A DNA stretch of 64,000 nt, from contig SRSI01000050.1 in assembly GCA_005656395.1 (NCBI GenBank), positions 1,922,001-1,986,000 on the forward strand, read 5' to 3'. The notes beneath the pieces are model-generated. The model ran no database searches. It was not told where the DNA came from and saw nothing but the letters and a program-made list of their open reading frames with translations. Of the stretch, positions 21,654-35,600 are shown in pieces. This DNA is from Strongyloides papillosus (lineage: Eukaryota; Nematoda; Chromadorea; Rhabditida; Strongyloididae). Both the position numbers and the translations under genes were made by a program. How positions within the stretch are numbered: position 1 is the first letter of the stretch; the number at the start of each line of letters is the position of its first letter.

Positions 21654-23570
21654 ATTGTGTGATATCCACATTGTAATTATTAATAAATTGCTTATATTAG
21701 ACATTGCATATAAGTTAGTTTATAAATAAATTATTAGTTAAAGTTCATTTTTATTATTTTTTAATGTATTGAGATCTTTCTTGAATATTTTCCTGGGACA
21801 AAGTTTTACCATTTTTACTAGAATTGCTGTGAATATCGTTACATGAACTTATCGAAGGACAGTAGTATCTAATGAAGGTTATAATTAATATCTATATTGA
21901 ATAGTATCTAATTTCCAGAAGGAAACATATTTCTTCAATCGTGTCATTCATTATTTTTATTCAAATTAAACAATACTAGCATATAAATTACAAATTATAT
22001 GCAAAATTTGTTAAATTACTTTCTTTACAGAAAATACCACTACAATTTGGTCCAGAACTTGAGTTGTTTCTAATTAATGTTGATAAATGTTATGACTTAT
22101 CCCTACTCTGGTACTGGATCTTTATAATGCTATATAAACTACCACATTTTGCCATTTTTAAAAATAACTTGGCTAATTATGGTCACAATTGTTTGAGACT
22201 TATCTTACCCTTTACTTAAAAAACACATCTATCTTTTTATTCATAAAAATTCGTCATGTTTAAAAAGTGTTTTGATAAAAACTAAATTAATTTTCCTATT
22301 TTTTTATTATAGATAGAACAATTAATATTTCATTAAGATAAACAATATACAAATAAATTTTTTCGACATTTAAATTATCAGATACTAGGTAAAGAAGATG
22401 ATGGTAATAATAAAATTGTTATAAATTTAGTTGGCTTATAAGTTATAACTTCTTGAAAGTTTAACATTCTTAAAATTTTTTCCAACCTCGGGCTCTATGT
22501 ACGATGATTTACCTAAATAGCAAAGATAGACCCTATTGGACAAGTTTAAAGCTTATAAAACAAGTCTGGATTTTTATGTTTTAGATTTCCTTAAATTCAT
22601 TGACATTCTATTTTCTTGAAAACATTTTCAGGAAATCTGAAAAACTTTTATAATATATCTATTTTAATTGATATAGTCTGAGGTTTAATTATTTTTAAAA
22701 AATAATTGTACTCAATAATTCTCCAAAACTGGACCCCAAGATTTAGACCCCAAACGTATCTCACTGAATTTGCCTTATTTAACTACATATACCCATAAAT
22801 TATTATTCCTGTGAAATATATATTTCTTGAATTTGAAACACCGATTTTTAGAGGTTTAAATTTCTAAGGGAGACTTTTGTGTTATTTCTATACTTGGACA
22901 TGTTTGTCCGTTGCAAACACTAGTATTAAATGTCTGATTAATAAAATGTGTTAATATTAAATTTTTTTGTTTTTCAGGAATTTGAGTATTTCCAACAAAT
23001 AATCAAATTTAACATGCCAAAATATGCTTTTTGGAGTCATTATGATAATTTATACCCTATAAATTATACGACTACTTCTTAAATCCCAAATTTTTCATAT
23101 ATAAAAAAGTTTTTCTAGATCAAGTTTCTTTCATCAATTATTAGTTATCACTTTCAGAATCACTTAATACCTCTTTGTCCTGTTTGCATTTTTTATTTCA
23201 TCCCAAATTAGAATACAAATAATCCCTCATTCCTGATTTCAGTTGAAGATTCTACTACCAAAATTTTTGTTTATTTTTATGTATATTTTCCCAATTTTAG
23301 GTAACAACATGATATCCCATAACGAAAAAATTATAGAACGTGTCCTGAATTACTGTTGATTACGCACAATTCTTTCCTCTATTTGATGGTATTCTTTTGA
23401 TATTTTGAATTGATTTTTGTTCAGTTAACATTAGGAAACTATTGTTTTGTTTTTTTTTATTTAAAAGATGTTTACAATTTTTTAGAAATTCTTTTAATTT
23501 TAACTACAAATAAATATATTTTGTATAACTTACCGTTTTTACCAACTATTAATTGACTATTTCCATTTAG
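21654..23570. other. Spacer between phosphatase and COG1 genes
   Basis: 1.9 kb of AT-rich DNA without a supported gene. A good acceptor-like site (TTTTTCAG near 22978) may belong to a non-coding exon. The last bases, TTTCCATTTAG directly before the COG1 ATG, are a splice acceptor. Confidence 0.4.
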
Positions 23571-25955
23571 ATGAATGTTGAACGGTTGATGATAGATCTT
23601 GACGTAAGTCAACTAGAAAAAATACAAGAAGACTTGACAAAAGAGACAAATGGGAAAAAAGAAGAGTTAAGACAGATGGTTGGGAGGCGTTACAGAGATG
23701 TCTTGGATGCTTCTAACACTCTTAAACTGCTAACCGATATCTCAAATAAATTTTGTAATAAACTATCAGAGACAGAATCTTACTTTAAATCTTCAAACTC
23801 TGAACAATGCGAGAAATTCGGATATGACAATGACAAAATTATGAAGGCAAAGTTCTCTTCTAAATTCTTGGCTTTTACTTCGTTAATTCCTAAACTTCCA
23901 TTAGGAGATGGTCTATCAAATGTATATTTACTTCTTTTGCTTGAGAAAATCTACAATCATTTAATTGCTGAGAAGTCTGTATTTACATCGAAGGATGTGG
24001 AGGATGTTTTGAATGAATCTAAGAAGAGAATTGATAATGAACGGGAAAATGTTTTTTCAAAACTTAGTGATGATCTTGGTACAAATCAAAACATTAAATT
24101 TTGTTGCAATCAACTGTTAGCTATTGGACTGTTAAGTGTAACAACTCTTGATGATTACAAAGAACATTTTTTTAATTCTAAATTAGAATCTATAAAGCAA
24201 AGTGCGGCGACTGGGGAAAATATCACTGAAATTGTTAGGCAAATTCACATAACAATCAAGGCATATCTACAAATTTTTGGACATGATGGCTTTATATATT
24301 CACTTACATCTGAAATAAAAAACCCTAACTGGAGACCAAAAATCGTTAACGAAATAATGAATGATCAGTTGTATTCTGTGACCCAATATTTAGATTCACT
24401 TATTGTTAATATAAACAATTCTGTTAATATAGTTGATCGTGGAGAATGTAGCAACGAAGAGTTTAAAAAGGAATTCGAACAATTCATAACAAGATTATCA
24501 GTTGAAGTTAAACCACTACTATCTGAGAGATGTCAAAGCTTTATTGATAGTGAAGGAATCGTAGATTTCATGCAAAACTTAGTTGATAATCTTATTAGCG
24601 ACTTCTCCAAAATAACATCCCCGAAATATATTTATTACTCATTATTTGAAAATAATTTAAAACAAAGGTTTTATCAAGTCATGGAAGAAGAGTTATACAA
24701 GTTTTCAGAGAAATTTTTAGAAAAAACCAAAGATATCAATTTGAAGCCTCAAAATTTGTTCACAAAATGGAAAGCTAAATTTGATGAGTTGGTAACTACC
24801 GGAGTTTCACATGATTTAAATGAAACAATTGAGGAATTCTTTATTTATATACAATCAATTAAAAATAATGTTAATAAGTATTCAGCAATTGATATTGATG
24901 ATAATTCAAGTCAAATATATGAAGTCTTCTCCTCACACGTCCTTGGGATGATTCAAAACTTGTGCAAAACTCTGTTATCAGTTGATAATCGTGAAGTAGA
25001 CATTAATTCGATTCCAGAAAATAGTTCAATAACAGACATTGACTTCTGGCTTGATAGATTTAGGATTCTCCTAGGCATCATTCAACATGAACCTCCAACA
25101 CTCTCTGAATGTATGGGAGATGACTTCAGGAAGATAAGAGAATGCAACAATATCCTCATTAAATCAACGGAATCTTGTTTGTGTATATTTCTAAATTATT
25201 CAATTGTTCATATTGAATGTGAATCTGGTTTACTAGTAATGATTCAGAAATCTAAAAGTCCCATGGAATGGCTAGAGAGTTTGCAAAAATTCGAAGACGT
25301 ATCTATAGGAGAAAGTGGGAAAATAAAAGTTCCTGTTTCTTTGAATATTTATATTTACAATTTTCTATCAAAAATAACTTATTTCTTAAATGAGAAAGGA
25401 TTCGGTCATCTGTTGACGAGAGGTACAACATCTCATTTAAACAAAATCATTGGAGATATTATTTTACTAAGAATGGAGGAATGCATCAGAGTTTGTTCCT
25501 CTTCAATGATCATCCTCCTTCAATTGTTACTTGATTCAAAAATTCTTTTCACCATGTTTTTAAATGAGAAATTCTTATCAGTTATATCAAAGATAGAATC
25601 AAGGATAAATCCGATTGATCTTGAGTTGGCTTCTGAACAAATAACGAAGAATTCAAGTTTGTTTATCCAAAAAACATACATGCTATTTGGTTTACTACAA
25701 ATTGAACAGACACAAGGTAAAGATGTAATGAAATCTACACAGGGACAAATTAATATCACTGAACTTTATCCTCGATTTGAAGATGTTGACTTTTTACCTT
25801 CGTTGCCACGTTACACAAAATCAAAGGTAAGATTCTAATTTTTTTTCTCAGTATTAATTATCATTTTTTAGAAGGAGACTAGTCGTATCCGTGATCCAGA
25901 ACCTGTAGACCAAAATATCAGATTAGTAGAGAAATTTTATAGTTTCTTTCAATAA
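23571..25955 (+). CDS. cog1: Conserved oligomeric Golgi complex subunit 1
   Basis: Exons 23571-25826 and 25872-25955 give 779 residues. The N-terminal signature is clear: residues 29-43 read KKEELRQMVGRRYRD and are followed by a V-L-D-A-S-N-T helix, as in COG1 and related Vps51-type tethering subunits. COG1 belongs to lobe A of the COG complex, which tethers retrograde vesicles at the Golgi and so supports glycosylation. The remainder is helical and poorly conserved, as is normal; the human protein is about 200 residues longer. A splice acceptor directly abuts the ATG, suggesting trans-splicing. The gene converges with the acetylcholine receptor gene, 236 bases apart. Confidence 0.85.
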
Positions 25956-26191
25956 TAATTATTTATAACTTGTATATATTTATAGAGTGTATTATAACTT
26001 ATATATAAATGGTACCCTAAAATAGTATTTCGGTTAAATAAAATATCACCAACACTTTTAACATAGATAAAATTTGATAAATCATACAATAAACTTTTAC
26101 TACCGCAGTATTAAAATGAATAAGTTTTTAAGTACAAAGGCAAATTATGTCCCAGAGATTTATAACTACAGGTCTTTCAATTATAATATAT

Positions 26192-27780
26192 TTAAAATAA
26201 TGATACAATTTGTCGTTGAAATAATATTGCCATTGATATTATTAAAGTCCCAAACATAAATAATAGTAAAAAAAATCTATCTAAAACTAAGGCTACTTGT
26301 TGCCATTCTAATTGCCTTGTATTTCGTATATCTTTTTCAGCTAATCTGAATTCATTTCTAAAATTAAAATAATATATATTTGCCTTAAATTTATATTCTA
26401 TTACCTTTCCATTGCTGCATGGAGTCTTTCTAATACACATATAAAATCATCCTCAAAACTTTCTTCATTATTAGAAGAAGGAATAAAATGTGGTACATTT
26501 ACCTTTCTCTTAGGTTGAGGATATGGATTGCTTTCTGATAAAAGTTCTTCCTCTAAACAAAAAATAATAATTGTCATTTTTTATTTACCAAAAACAATTA
26601 TAAAAACTCACTTTTATATTTATTATAAAACCACTTAACATGATGGGTAACTGAATGATATTTATTTACCCTTAACAACATAATTGGAGCTAAAATTTTA
26701 AAAGCAATATATTGAAGGAGTGATGGTACTTCTTTCCCTTGAAAACCATTATGGTGGATATTTAATGTAAAAACAGTCATTGTTGTGGCTAATGAAACAA
26801 TAAAAATTGTGACGCCATAATAAATACCTATTAAAGGTAATGCCTCTGATGTGGGTGGCATTCCCTCTGCAACGAGCATCAAAAAAACAGTTGTTGATAG
26901 GAGTGATGTTATACCTAGTGTTACTTTTTCACCGGAATCTGATGGCATGTAAAAACCTAATAAAGCGATTATAGAAATTAACACACATGGTAGGATAAGG
27001 TTAAAGATATAGAAAAGTGGACGACGTTGAATGCTTATCATTATATCAATGTATGGATAAGCTTCATCACAACATGAATAAAATGTTATCTGTTTTTCGG
27101 CCTCCACCAAATTTAAGTGCCATTCTGTACTTGTTATATAATATGACTGGCCTCCAGAATTGTTACTTAACAATATATCTATTTTCGTTCCATCGTAAGC
27201 CCATGAAGCAAATTTGAGGTAACAATTTTGACTGTCGAAAGGATAATAACGAACCTATTTATAAAATTATCGGGTTACTCTTTTTTAACATAAAACTTAC
27301 ATCCAATGGACAACTACTCTTAAATATTCCAGCTGATATCCATGTTACATTACCTTGGTAATTGACAATCAAATTAGTACTTATGATACTTTTTGTGTAC
27401 TCTGAATCAGCATTATTATATAGAATAATATCTGGTTTCCATAGTTTATCATAAGCAATATGTATCTGGGTGATGTTATCATATTTTCTAGGATCCCAGA
27501 CAAGTTTATAATCATTCCACATCTGATTTATCCACCCATTTGTAGTAATAATCTGATTTTTTTCATCAACATCAATTAATTGTGTTAATGTAAAGGTAAA
27601 TGTAACATTAATAGGCATATCATGGCGTATGGAAGGACGAACATCGGGTTCATAATCTCTCAACAAATCGCGATATAACTTAATTGTCATATCAATAGAA
27701 TTCACCAAATTTAATAATAAAAAAAAATAAGAAACTACATAAAATGTTCTCTGTACTACGAACCCCATCCCATTTGTCAT
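26192..27780 (-). CDS. Nicotinic acetylcholine receptor alpha-type subunit
   Basis: Four exons (27301-27780, 26612-27254, 26405-26552, 26192-26357) join in frame to 478 residues. The protein is a subunit of a pentameric ligand-gated cation channel. After a hydrophobic leader (about 10-30) comes the binding domain, with loop A WKPDIILYNNAD, the Cys-loop CPLDVRYYPFDSQNC, and the vicinal pair YSCC near residue 225 that defines alpha subunits. M1 (FYIFNLILPCVLISIIALL), M2 (GEKVTLGITSLLSTTVFLML) and M3 (LIGIYYGVTIFIVSLATT) follow, then a cytoplasmic loop and M4 near the end. The GEK before M2 fits a cation pore. The first intron splits the Cys-loop. In nematodes such channels act in nerve or muscle and are targets of cholinergic drugs; the exact orthologue is not clear by eye. 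Confidence 0.93.
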
Positions 27781-28233
27781 AAGTAATTTTATAAAAACTA
27801 ATATTTGGTAGATAAAATATTAGACAAAAAAGTATTCCTTTTTATAACCATAAAAACTGAAACACCATAACAATGCTAATGAAGCATTTTAAAAAAAAAT
27901 ATTTACTTAAAAATAGTAAATTTTTATGCCACTTCCTTTAATAACCTTCCATAATGTGGGTAAGTAGGAATTTGGATAAATAAATAAACTTGACAAGATA
28001 AAAATACTTAACTTATGGGTTTGATAAAAGTAAATGTGATAACATTTTGACTTCATTAAACTACTAGAAATCTATTTATCATATATTATTCATTCATTTC
28101 ACTGCTTAATATAGTTTGTGTGTTGAATAACAAGATTAACAAATAAAAATATATATATTTATTTATCTATATATTAAGTATAATAAGATGGAAACATTTA
28201 TGAATATTGTCTGAGCAAAGCTAACTAGACAGG
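27781..28233. other. Spacer between receptor and MsrB genes
   Basis: 453 bases holding the upstream region of the acetylcholine receptor gene and the 3' side of MsrB. It is AT-rich; no further gene was seen. Confidence 0.4.
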
Positions 28234-28916
28234 CTACTCCGACTTCTTGGAATCAAAGGATATTGCAACACTGTTTATGCAATAACGCTCCCCGGTTGTG
28301 TTTTTAGGGCCATCATTGAAGACGTGTCCTAAATGGGCATTACACTAAAAATGTATTTTGGTGTTAAAGTCTTAATCAAAAACTTTTAAACATACGTTTT
28401 TACAACGAACTTCAGTCCTTGACATTCCATATGAATTATCCTCAATACGAACGATATTCTTATCCTCACCAACAGATTTATCAAAAGCTGGCCATCCACA
28501 TCCTGAATCAAATTTGTTATCAGACAAAAACAAATCTATCCCACAACATTTACAGGTATACTTTCCGGGCTTAAAAAATTTATCATACTCCCCAGAAAAT
28601 TTTGGCTCAGTCCCTGCCTCACGAGTTATATGATACTCCTCCGGAGACAGCACCTTTTTCCACTCCTCATCTGATACCTCCTTAGGATCCTTCTTAACAT
28701 TTAACTTTTCCAATCCAGCTAAAAAAAATCAATCAAAATTAAATAATTAGGGATAAATAAAAACTCACATGACATTACTCTGCGGCAATCTATACTGAAG
28801 TAATTGTGTTTTAAGAGAAGTGACTTATAAGTACTGAGACGAGTAGTTATATACCTATTTGTACATACGACACTACGGATGAAGTTTAAATTTTGTAATA
28901 GTTGACGCTTTATCAT
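28234..28916 (-). CDS. msrB: Methionine-R-sulfoxide reductase B
   Basis: Three exons (28769-28916, 28396-28718, 28234-28344) give 193 residues. The enzyme reduces the R form of methionine sulfoxide in oxidised proteins. Conserved parts are [26 protein letters not shown], broken here at its family-typical core GTEP-FSG, then [26 protein letters not shown] and the catalytic RYCINS near the C-terminus. Two CxxC pairs (CKCC and CKNC) fit the zinc site. About 45 extra N-terminal residues rich in Arg, Ser and Thr look like a mitochondrial presequence. An internal Met at the end of exon 1 could start a shorter cytosolic form. The gene is head to head with ESS-2, only 147 bases apart. Confidence 0.93.
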
Positions 28917-29063
28917 TTTCTGAAGGGGTATTGTTCCAACTATTTCATTTCAAGATCATGTTTTCGTAATTCGTATTAATGTTTTTCAAGAATGAAACTT
29001 TGTTTATAAATAGTATAAATATTTAATATTTTTCTCATATTTACTAATATTTTTTTTCAGTAA

Positions 29064-30518
29064 ATGGATAAAATTGATCAACCAACGACAAGTAAAGAGG
29101 TATTCAAAGTTCCTGATACAAACACAAAAGTTAGCCACAAAAAGATAAGTCCGAGAATTCAAACAGTTGAGAAGCGAAAAATTGAAAGACACGTACTTGA
29201 TGAAAGGACTTTCATAAAGGGTTTAGAAACTATCATCGAAAGAGACTACTACCCAGAACTAAAAAAACTTCGTGTATGTTTTTCAAATTATAAATAATGT
29301 TTATCAAACTTTTTTGAGGCTCAAAAAGAGTATGTTGATGCTGTAAGGGATGGTGATACAGAAAAGATTGAGGAACTAAAAAGATGTTATTCAGTCAGGA
29401 CACTAAATCAAAGTGCACCTTCAGCTGTGGAGACACCACGAGATGATGCTTCTGATAATGAGGATGAAAAAGTTGAGAAAGAACCAAGAACGTTATTGGA
29501 TAATCACAATGTGGATAGTTATCTAAATCAATACACAAGTGAAGATAATCGGGATTTCAATAATATACTAGAAAAACAAAATGGAGATCTTAAAAAAAGT
29601 CATAAATGGATATTCAACGCAATTGAGGATCATAATAAAAAACATGAATCAATGCTTAAAAGTTTACCCGGTGCGGATGAACAAGCAATTGCCATAGCAA
29701 ACAATGAGAGATCCAAAACCCAACAACCAATTGGATGGAAAGCTACCCTGAAAAATGGTTTTTTTGACCCCCCTGAGGAGGCTCCATTGACGGTGGCCGA
29801 ATTCATACAACAAGAGAAAATGAATCAAAAAATAATTAATAAAGAAGCAACAAGGCTGAGTAAAGATGTTTTTAATAATCAGCAGATAGAAAAAGTGAAG
29901 CCAAGATTTGATATTTTTAATAAACAAACGGGAGTTGATATAACGGGTAAAAGAATTGAGGAAGATAAGGTTATTGAACAAATTTTGGATGGTATTGACA
30001 ATCAAGAAGGCGGTGGTAATTCTCCTGAAATGACTTGGGGTTACATTGATGGAACTCCTTTTAGATTGGATGGTAATGATATTGCCAATGTTGGTTCTTC
30101 AACCCCAGCATTTAGGGTAAGAATTTAGTTTGTTGTTTATTTTTCATTATTTATAGATTGCCGATATCTCTGAGAAGGAACAAATTGCTAGAGATTTAAT
30201 TGATAATATTATTGCTTCGAAAGAAGCTAAGAAACGTGAAAATCTACCGACATCTAGTAATGCTTCTGTTAGATCAAATTCATTTAGTAGTAGAATTATG
30301 GGAATGACACCTGCAAGTCAGAAACTTTTAAAAACTAAATTAGGCTTCTCTTCAACTGCCACACCATATGGATCAGCTTGGCAAAATAATAATAGTGGAT
30401 GGGAGTAAGTTAATGTTTTGAAATTATTAATATTAACCATTTTAGCACTCCATCAACAACAAGAGGAAATAAAATGGATTCTATAAGAAAGTTAATAAAG
30501 AAAAAAACTGATAAATAG
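29064..30518 (+). CDS. ess-2: Splicing factor ESS-2 (DGCR14/ES2) homologue
   Basis: Four exons (29064-29273, 29319-30116, 30157-30404, 30446-30518) give 442 residues. The ES2 family is a nuclear protein associated with the spliceosome C complex; in C. elegans ESS-2 assists splicing at weak sites. Matches include the N-terminal VLDERTFIKGLETIIERDYYPELKKL region, the YLNQYTSEDN segment in the middle and MTWGYIDGTPFRLDG (about residues 312-326), the most conserved family word. The C-terminal segment MTPASQKLLKTKLG is also typical. Acidic and Gln/Asn-rich stretches lie between. A TTTTTTTCAG acceptor three bases before the ATG suggests trans-splicing. Confidence 0.9.
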
Positions 30519-30836
30519 AGAAACATTTCCTTTTTTGTACATATTTTGATAAACTACTTGTGAAATTCAATTTATTCTAAGATAACATTTTACTGGAATT
30601 TTTACTAGGATATAAGAAAACAATTACTATTTCCACGATAACTCTTTCATTAAAGGAATAAACTAGATAATAGTGGTTACTATAAAATACAATAATAAAA
30701 TACAGGAAATTTACACTTAGAAATACATAATAAAAAAAAGTTAAAACATTTTATATTCTGCCTTAAACAAAATTCATATCTTAGAACATCTGTCAGAGAT
30801 CCATTTTAGTATCATGCGCCTTCGAATCACTTTTCT
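30519..30836. other. Convergent 3' regions of ESS-2 and lamin
   Basis: Short AT-rich region between two converging genes; it should hold both 3' UTRs. Nothing else seen. Confidence 0.4.
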
Positions 30837-32696
30837 TTACATAACGCAACAACTTTGATCTGGATTCTTCTTTAGAAATTCAATAGCCTCCTCTTGGGAA
30901 TAAATATCACGGGTAGCCATTTTTTCACCGTCAGCATCTGTTAATATAGCATGAAGGGTCTCTCCTGTTGGCCAATTTGAGGTTTTCATTGCAATATTGT
31001 CACCTTTGTTGGTGGCATGTGGTGCATCCTTGGACCAGATTGTGAGAGTTGTAGATGCTGGAAGGACATACTTTTCATTGAAGGTATAATCTAATGCTCT
31101 CTCTTCGTTATCACTAACAGATAATTGCCATTTACCTAATGGTACTTCTTCATTTGAGTTGTTCTTAAGCTTGATGTAGTCACCACTCTCTGGGAACTCC
31201 TCAATAGTTACTGCACAGAATGACTCAGAGGTAGATCTTGCTTGATTAATCTTCTTCATAACGGCTGGGTTGTTGACAAACTCAGAGACAGTCTCATCAA
31301 AACGTGGTCTCTTGGTGCCTCTTGTAGATGATCTTGTGGCACTACTTAGGAAATTAGAAAGGAATGATGCACCACGTGATGAGCCATGGCTGTTCAATCC
31401 TGAATTATTCATGCTCTCACTTGAGATATTCAATCTTGTCTCTTCACCTTCAAGTAGACGACGGTATGCCTCAATCTCAGTATCAAGTTGAATCTTGACA
31501 TCCATAAGACCACTGTAGTCGTCCATTAAGTCTTGGATTTGCTTCTCAAGTCTAGCAATATCCTCATTCTTAGAAGCAAGTTGGATTTCGGCACGTTTCT
31601 CTGCATGTGCCAAGCGACTCTCCAAGTCTTCAATTTGGTCAACAAGTCTAGCCTTCTCTGAAAGAGCGTTCTTGTATTTTGTCTCAATTTGGCGTATCTC
31701 GACAGTCAATTGAGTTATTTGAGCTCTAGCACCAGCTAATTCTTGACGTTCCTTGCTGGATAAATTGGCAGAATCGGTGAATTTCTTCTTGTACAATGCA
31801 TCCATCTCCTTCCTGTTTTGGGTAATTCTGGCATCACATTCAGCTCTCATTGACTGGAGTTGTTGAACTAACTCATCATTGTAGTTACGATCCATCTCAT
31901 TACGTAGAATGGTCAACTCCTCACTCTTCTTCTTATGGAATTCATCAATCTTCTTTCTATTATTAGCCTTTTCAAATTCAAGTTCCTCCTCGAGGGTAAT
32001 AACCTTATTCTGGAGATCTGTACGTAAGACAATCTCATCCTCAACAGCTTTCTTTGATAGTTTAAGTCTATCCTTAAGATCCTTATTCTCATCAGCTAAC
32101 TTTCTTCTCTCATTCTCACAATGGTTTCTACGATTCTTCTCTGTCTCTACTGTAGCTTTGAGTTCTTGAGTCAAGTTTTGCTCATAAAGTAAGGCATCAC
32201 TGGTTGACTTTAACTCGCGCTCTACTCTTTCTAACCGAGCAGCGACATCAGTAATTTCATGGACGGCTTTACTTTTTGTAACCTCCAATCTTGTTTTATC
32301 TGAACTGAGAGTATCCACAAGATTACGGAGTTCATCGCACTTCTTTTTCCATGCAGCAGTGACGTCTCTCTCCTCCTTACGATCTTCAGTCTCAATGCGT
32401 TGGATACGCATCGACAATGCAGCATTCTCAGCTTCGAGACTTCTGACCTTCTCGATGTATGCTGCGAGACGGTTATTAAGTCCAGATAATTGGGCTTTCT
32501 CCTGAAGTCTGGTCCTCTTACTTGGTGAGAAGGACAGTGTAGAGGCATTTCTAAACGACAATATAATTTTAATTGACAACTAAATTAAAACTTACGAAAC
32601 TACAGATGCTTCACGACTATCAGTATCGACATTGCTAGAAGTCGTAACGTTAGTTTTCTTCGTGGTAGAACTTCTTGTTCTATGAATCTTAGACAT
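30837..32696 (-). CDS. lmn-1: Nuclear lamin
   Basis: Exons 32596-32696 and 30837-32550 give 604 residues of an intermediate-filament protein that lines the inner nuclear membrane. A Ser/Thr-rich head (1-45, with an SPSKR site) precedes the coiled-coil rod, which starts EKAQLSGLNNRLAAYIEKVR and ends with EIEAYRRLLEGEE near residue 408. A basic nuclear localisation signal TKRPR is near 446 and the immunoglobulin-like lamin-tail domain spans about 477-587. The protein ends in CCVM, a CaaX box for farnesylation. The rod has the length of nuclear lamins rather than of cytoplasmic filaments. A TTTTTTTGCAG acceptor just before the ATG suggests trans-splicing. Lamin binds BAF and LEM proteins; three BAF-like genes lie 23 kb away. 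Confidence 0.95.
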
Positions 32697-35600
32697 ATTT
32701 CTGCAAAAAAACAATTAAACAATTGGAATAATGATAAAACAACTATGAAAGAAACGATGGTAATAAATAAAGCAAAAATTACCAGTACAAGTACATTGTG
32801 TGTAGCTATGTAGGATAAATTTTGCCACGCAAAAAAGAACGATCATAAATTTAAAAACTGTCACTGCAATAATAAATAAATTACATGTATCATATCCTTG
32901 GGTTTTTTACACACTTGATTTGTGTATAAATAGAGAAATAAAAATAATTTACTTTCCATTAAAATTGACATTTTATTAATCATTGTTATATAGTTAACCA
33001 CACAAATTGAGCGGCAATTTTTTCTCAAAAATAGTGGAATAATATACATGGCATTGTGTTTAAAATTTGACTATAATTAAGAAAATAATTGGAAAAAAAA
33101 ATATAGTGGAAATTTTGTGTTGAATAATTAAAAAGCTTTGCAATTTTTTAGAAGAAAATTGCGATTATCCAAGATATAATTACTGAACTATTAGTCTGTT
33201 TTGCAAAGAAAAAAAAGTAGATGCCGGATAGCGATAAAACTCATGATACAATTAAGAGGTCAAAGTATAACAAACTACATATGCTACGCTACAATAAATT
33301 ATCTTGTAAGATCTAAATTTACAACCACAGAAGTGTTACACTGTTTCGTTCCGTGTTAAATGTTCTATCAATTGATGAAATCTCCCACTAGTTTGTAAGA
33401 AATTTCTTGAATGTTTACACCTACACAAAATATTTTAAATTTCAAAATATTCACCTTAAGAATTGTTATATAAACGTTTTGACTGGAGAATACCATAAAT
33501 TGACATTTCAAAATTAGAAGAAAGACTTAAAATAAATAAAAGAAAGTCACTCAGACATTTCCTTTGTATTTTATAAAATATGAAAGCAATCACGCACTCA
33601 GACAACATTTGCTTTTGAATTAAAGATAAACTTTGGAGAGGGTTTTAGTTGAAATGGTTATTACATAAAACATAAAATTCAATTTGAAGTTGTAAGATTA
33701 CCACACACATAATACTTAGTACTAGGTCAAGCATAATAGTATTGTACTTATGCTAGCGTAATAAGAACAAAAAAATTAACTTATCTTCAATCACAAAACT
33801 TTTATAAAGTAAAACATTATTAATAATCTCAAAAAAGTAACAAAGTATTTGATGAATTGATCATTTGGGGAAAATGTTTTCACAGTATATCTCTCTGGTA
33901 TGATTGTTTTTAAGGCTTGCACAAAAATAAAATACAGATTAAATAAAAATTTTATATGCAAATTAAATAAAAATTTATATATTCATGGTGTTATGCTAAC
34001 TTTTTAAAAACAATAATTTTATTATGTTTTTATAATTGTTAAGGGGAAGCCCCGTAGTGTTTGTCATTGAAAAATAGTCATAAAAAACAAATCTGGGGCA
34101 CGTAAAATGTAATAAAAACACCAAACATTATCTTTATTAAATATGAGCTTCAGGTGCATTTTTAATAAATTAGAAATATGGATATTGCGTCATAATTTGG
34201 TAGAAGAAGAAAAGAATATAATCAAGTAGGAAATAAAAATATTCATAAAAGTTGTCACAGAAGACTTTTACATTTTTATCACTTACTTTACCAATAACTA
34301 TCAATTGATAAAAAAATGAATCATTACAAATATACTTTACCACCTATTCAAATATTTTTTTCAATAAATACATACGTAAGTAAAATAATAGTGTCCTTTG
34401 ATATCATAAATCATTTCTATTTTTTTGACTCCAAAATGACTGTAGGAATGAATATATATTTATTAAAATATAAAATCAATAAAGACTTTTTTAACTCTAT
34501 TTTAACGTTGTCAATGAGGGCAAGGGACATTCAAAAGATTTTGAAATAAAATACATAGTGTGATTTTTGAACAGAGTTTTGTTTGTGACTAAAGAAAAGA
34601 ACAGAATATGTAAAACATTCTAGAAATATTTCGTAATAATAAATATATTGAAAGAGTTGATAAATTTCTATGTTCCTTAGTTTAAAAAAATAACAATCTT
34701 ATATAGTTCATATCTATTTCATCAAACAATTTAGTAATATAACTGAACTACACCCTAATATAAAGCACTATCATTAGAATAACAAAAAATATTTGCCTTG
34801 GTATTAAGATTAATATGTAAAATAAATAAAATAATAAAAAAAGTAGGAGTTAACCAAAAATATATAAAATAATTTGTAATGACATATTATTTATAAAAAG
34901 TAAAAATTATTCTAAAACAAAATGAAAAGGGAAAAAAAAAGATTTTTTCGCTCAATAGATGGGAGAGTAAAAAGAAATGAAACATTAAAAAATTTATATG
35001 TATCTCTGTAGGCTTTAAAAATGTTAAATACAACAACCATTCATTTCTATCCATCCAACCCTCTCTCACATACATATGTATTTATATATATATATCATTA
35101 ATTTTACGATTCGCAGACTCCACCAAAATTTCAAGTGACGTTAATATTATTATTTTATATTTAAAATACATTTACATATGTACGTAGATTTCTACGTACC
35201 TTTTTACCTCGAAATGTATTATAAATAGTACAAATGATAATAATAGGCAATATTTAAACATGAAAACATAAATTTTAAAGTGTTTCATTGAGGATTATAC
35301 TATACATTTATCTGTGGAATGTATGCAGCAATTTACTTAAAAATACCAAAGAACAAAATTTCTTTTTAATATTACATTTTTTTACTTAGTAAATATTTAT
35401 GCAACAAATATAAGAAGATAATAATGCGTAAGGACAGTTAGATGTCACTCAGAGGGAAATCATAATATGTATGAAAATGCCATTAACAAAAGTAAGAAGA
35501 TGGTATGTGTATAATCTAAATGACTAAACACCATAGTCATATGGATGTCAATTAAAATTGTTTAAATTTGAAAGTTATCTGTTTATTATAGTTGGCGGGA

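Noticed and set aside
34042..34097. GCCCC and GGGGC words 40 bases apart that might form a microRNA-like hairpin.
   Set aside because: The sequence between and beside them does not pair well enough by eye, and no known microRNA seed was recognised.
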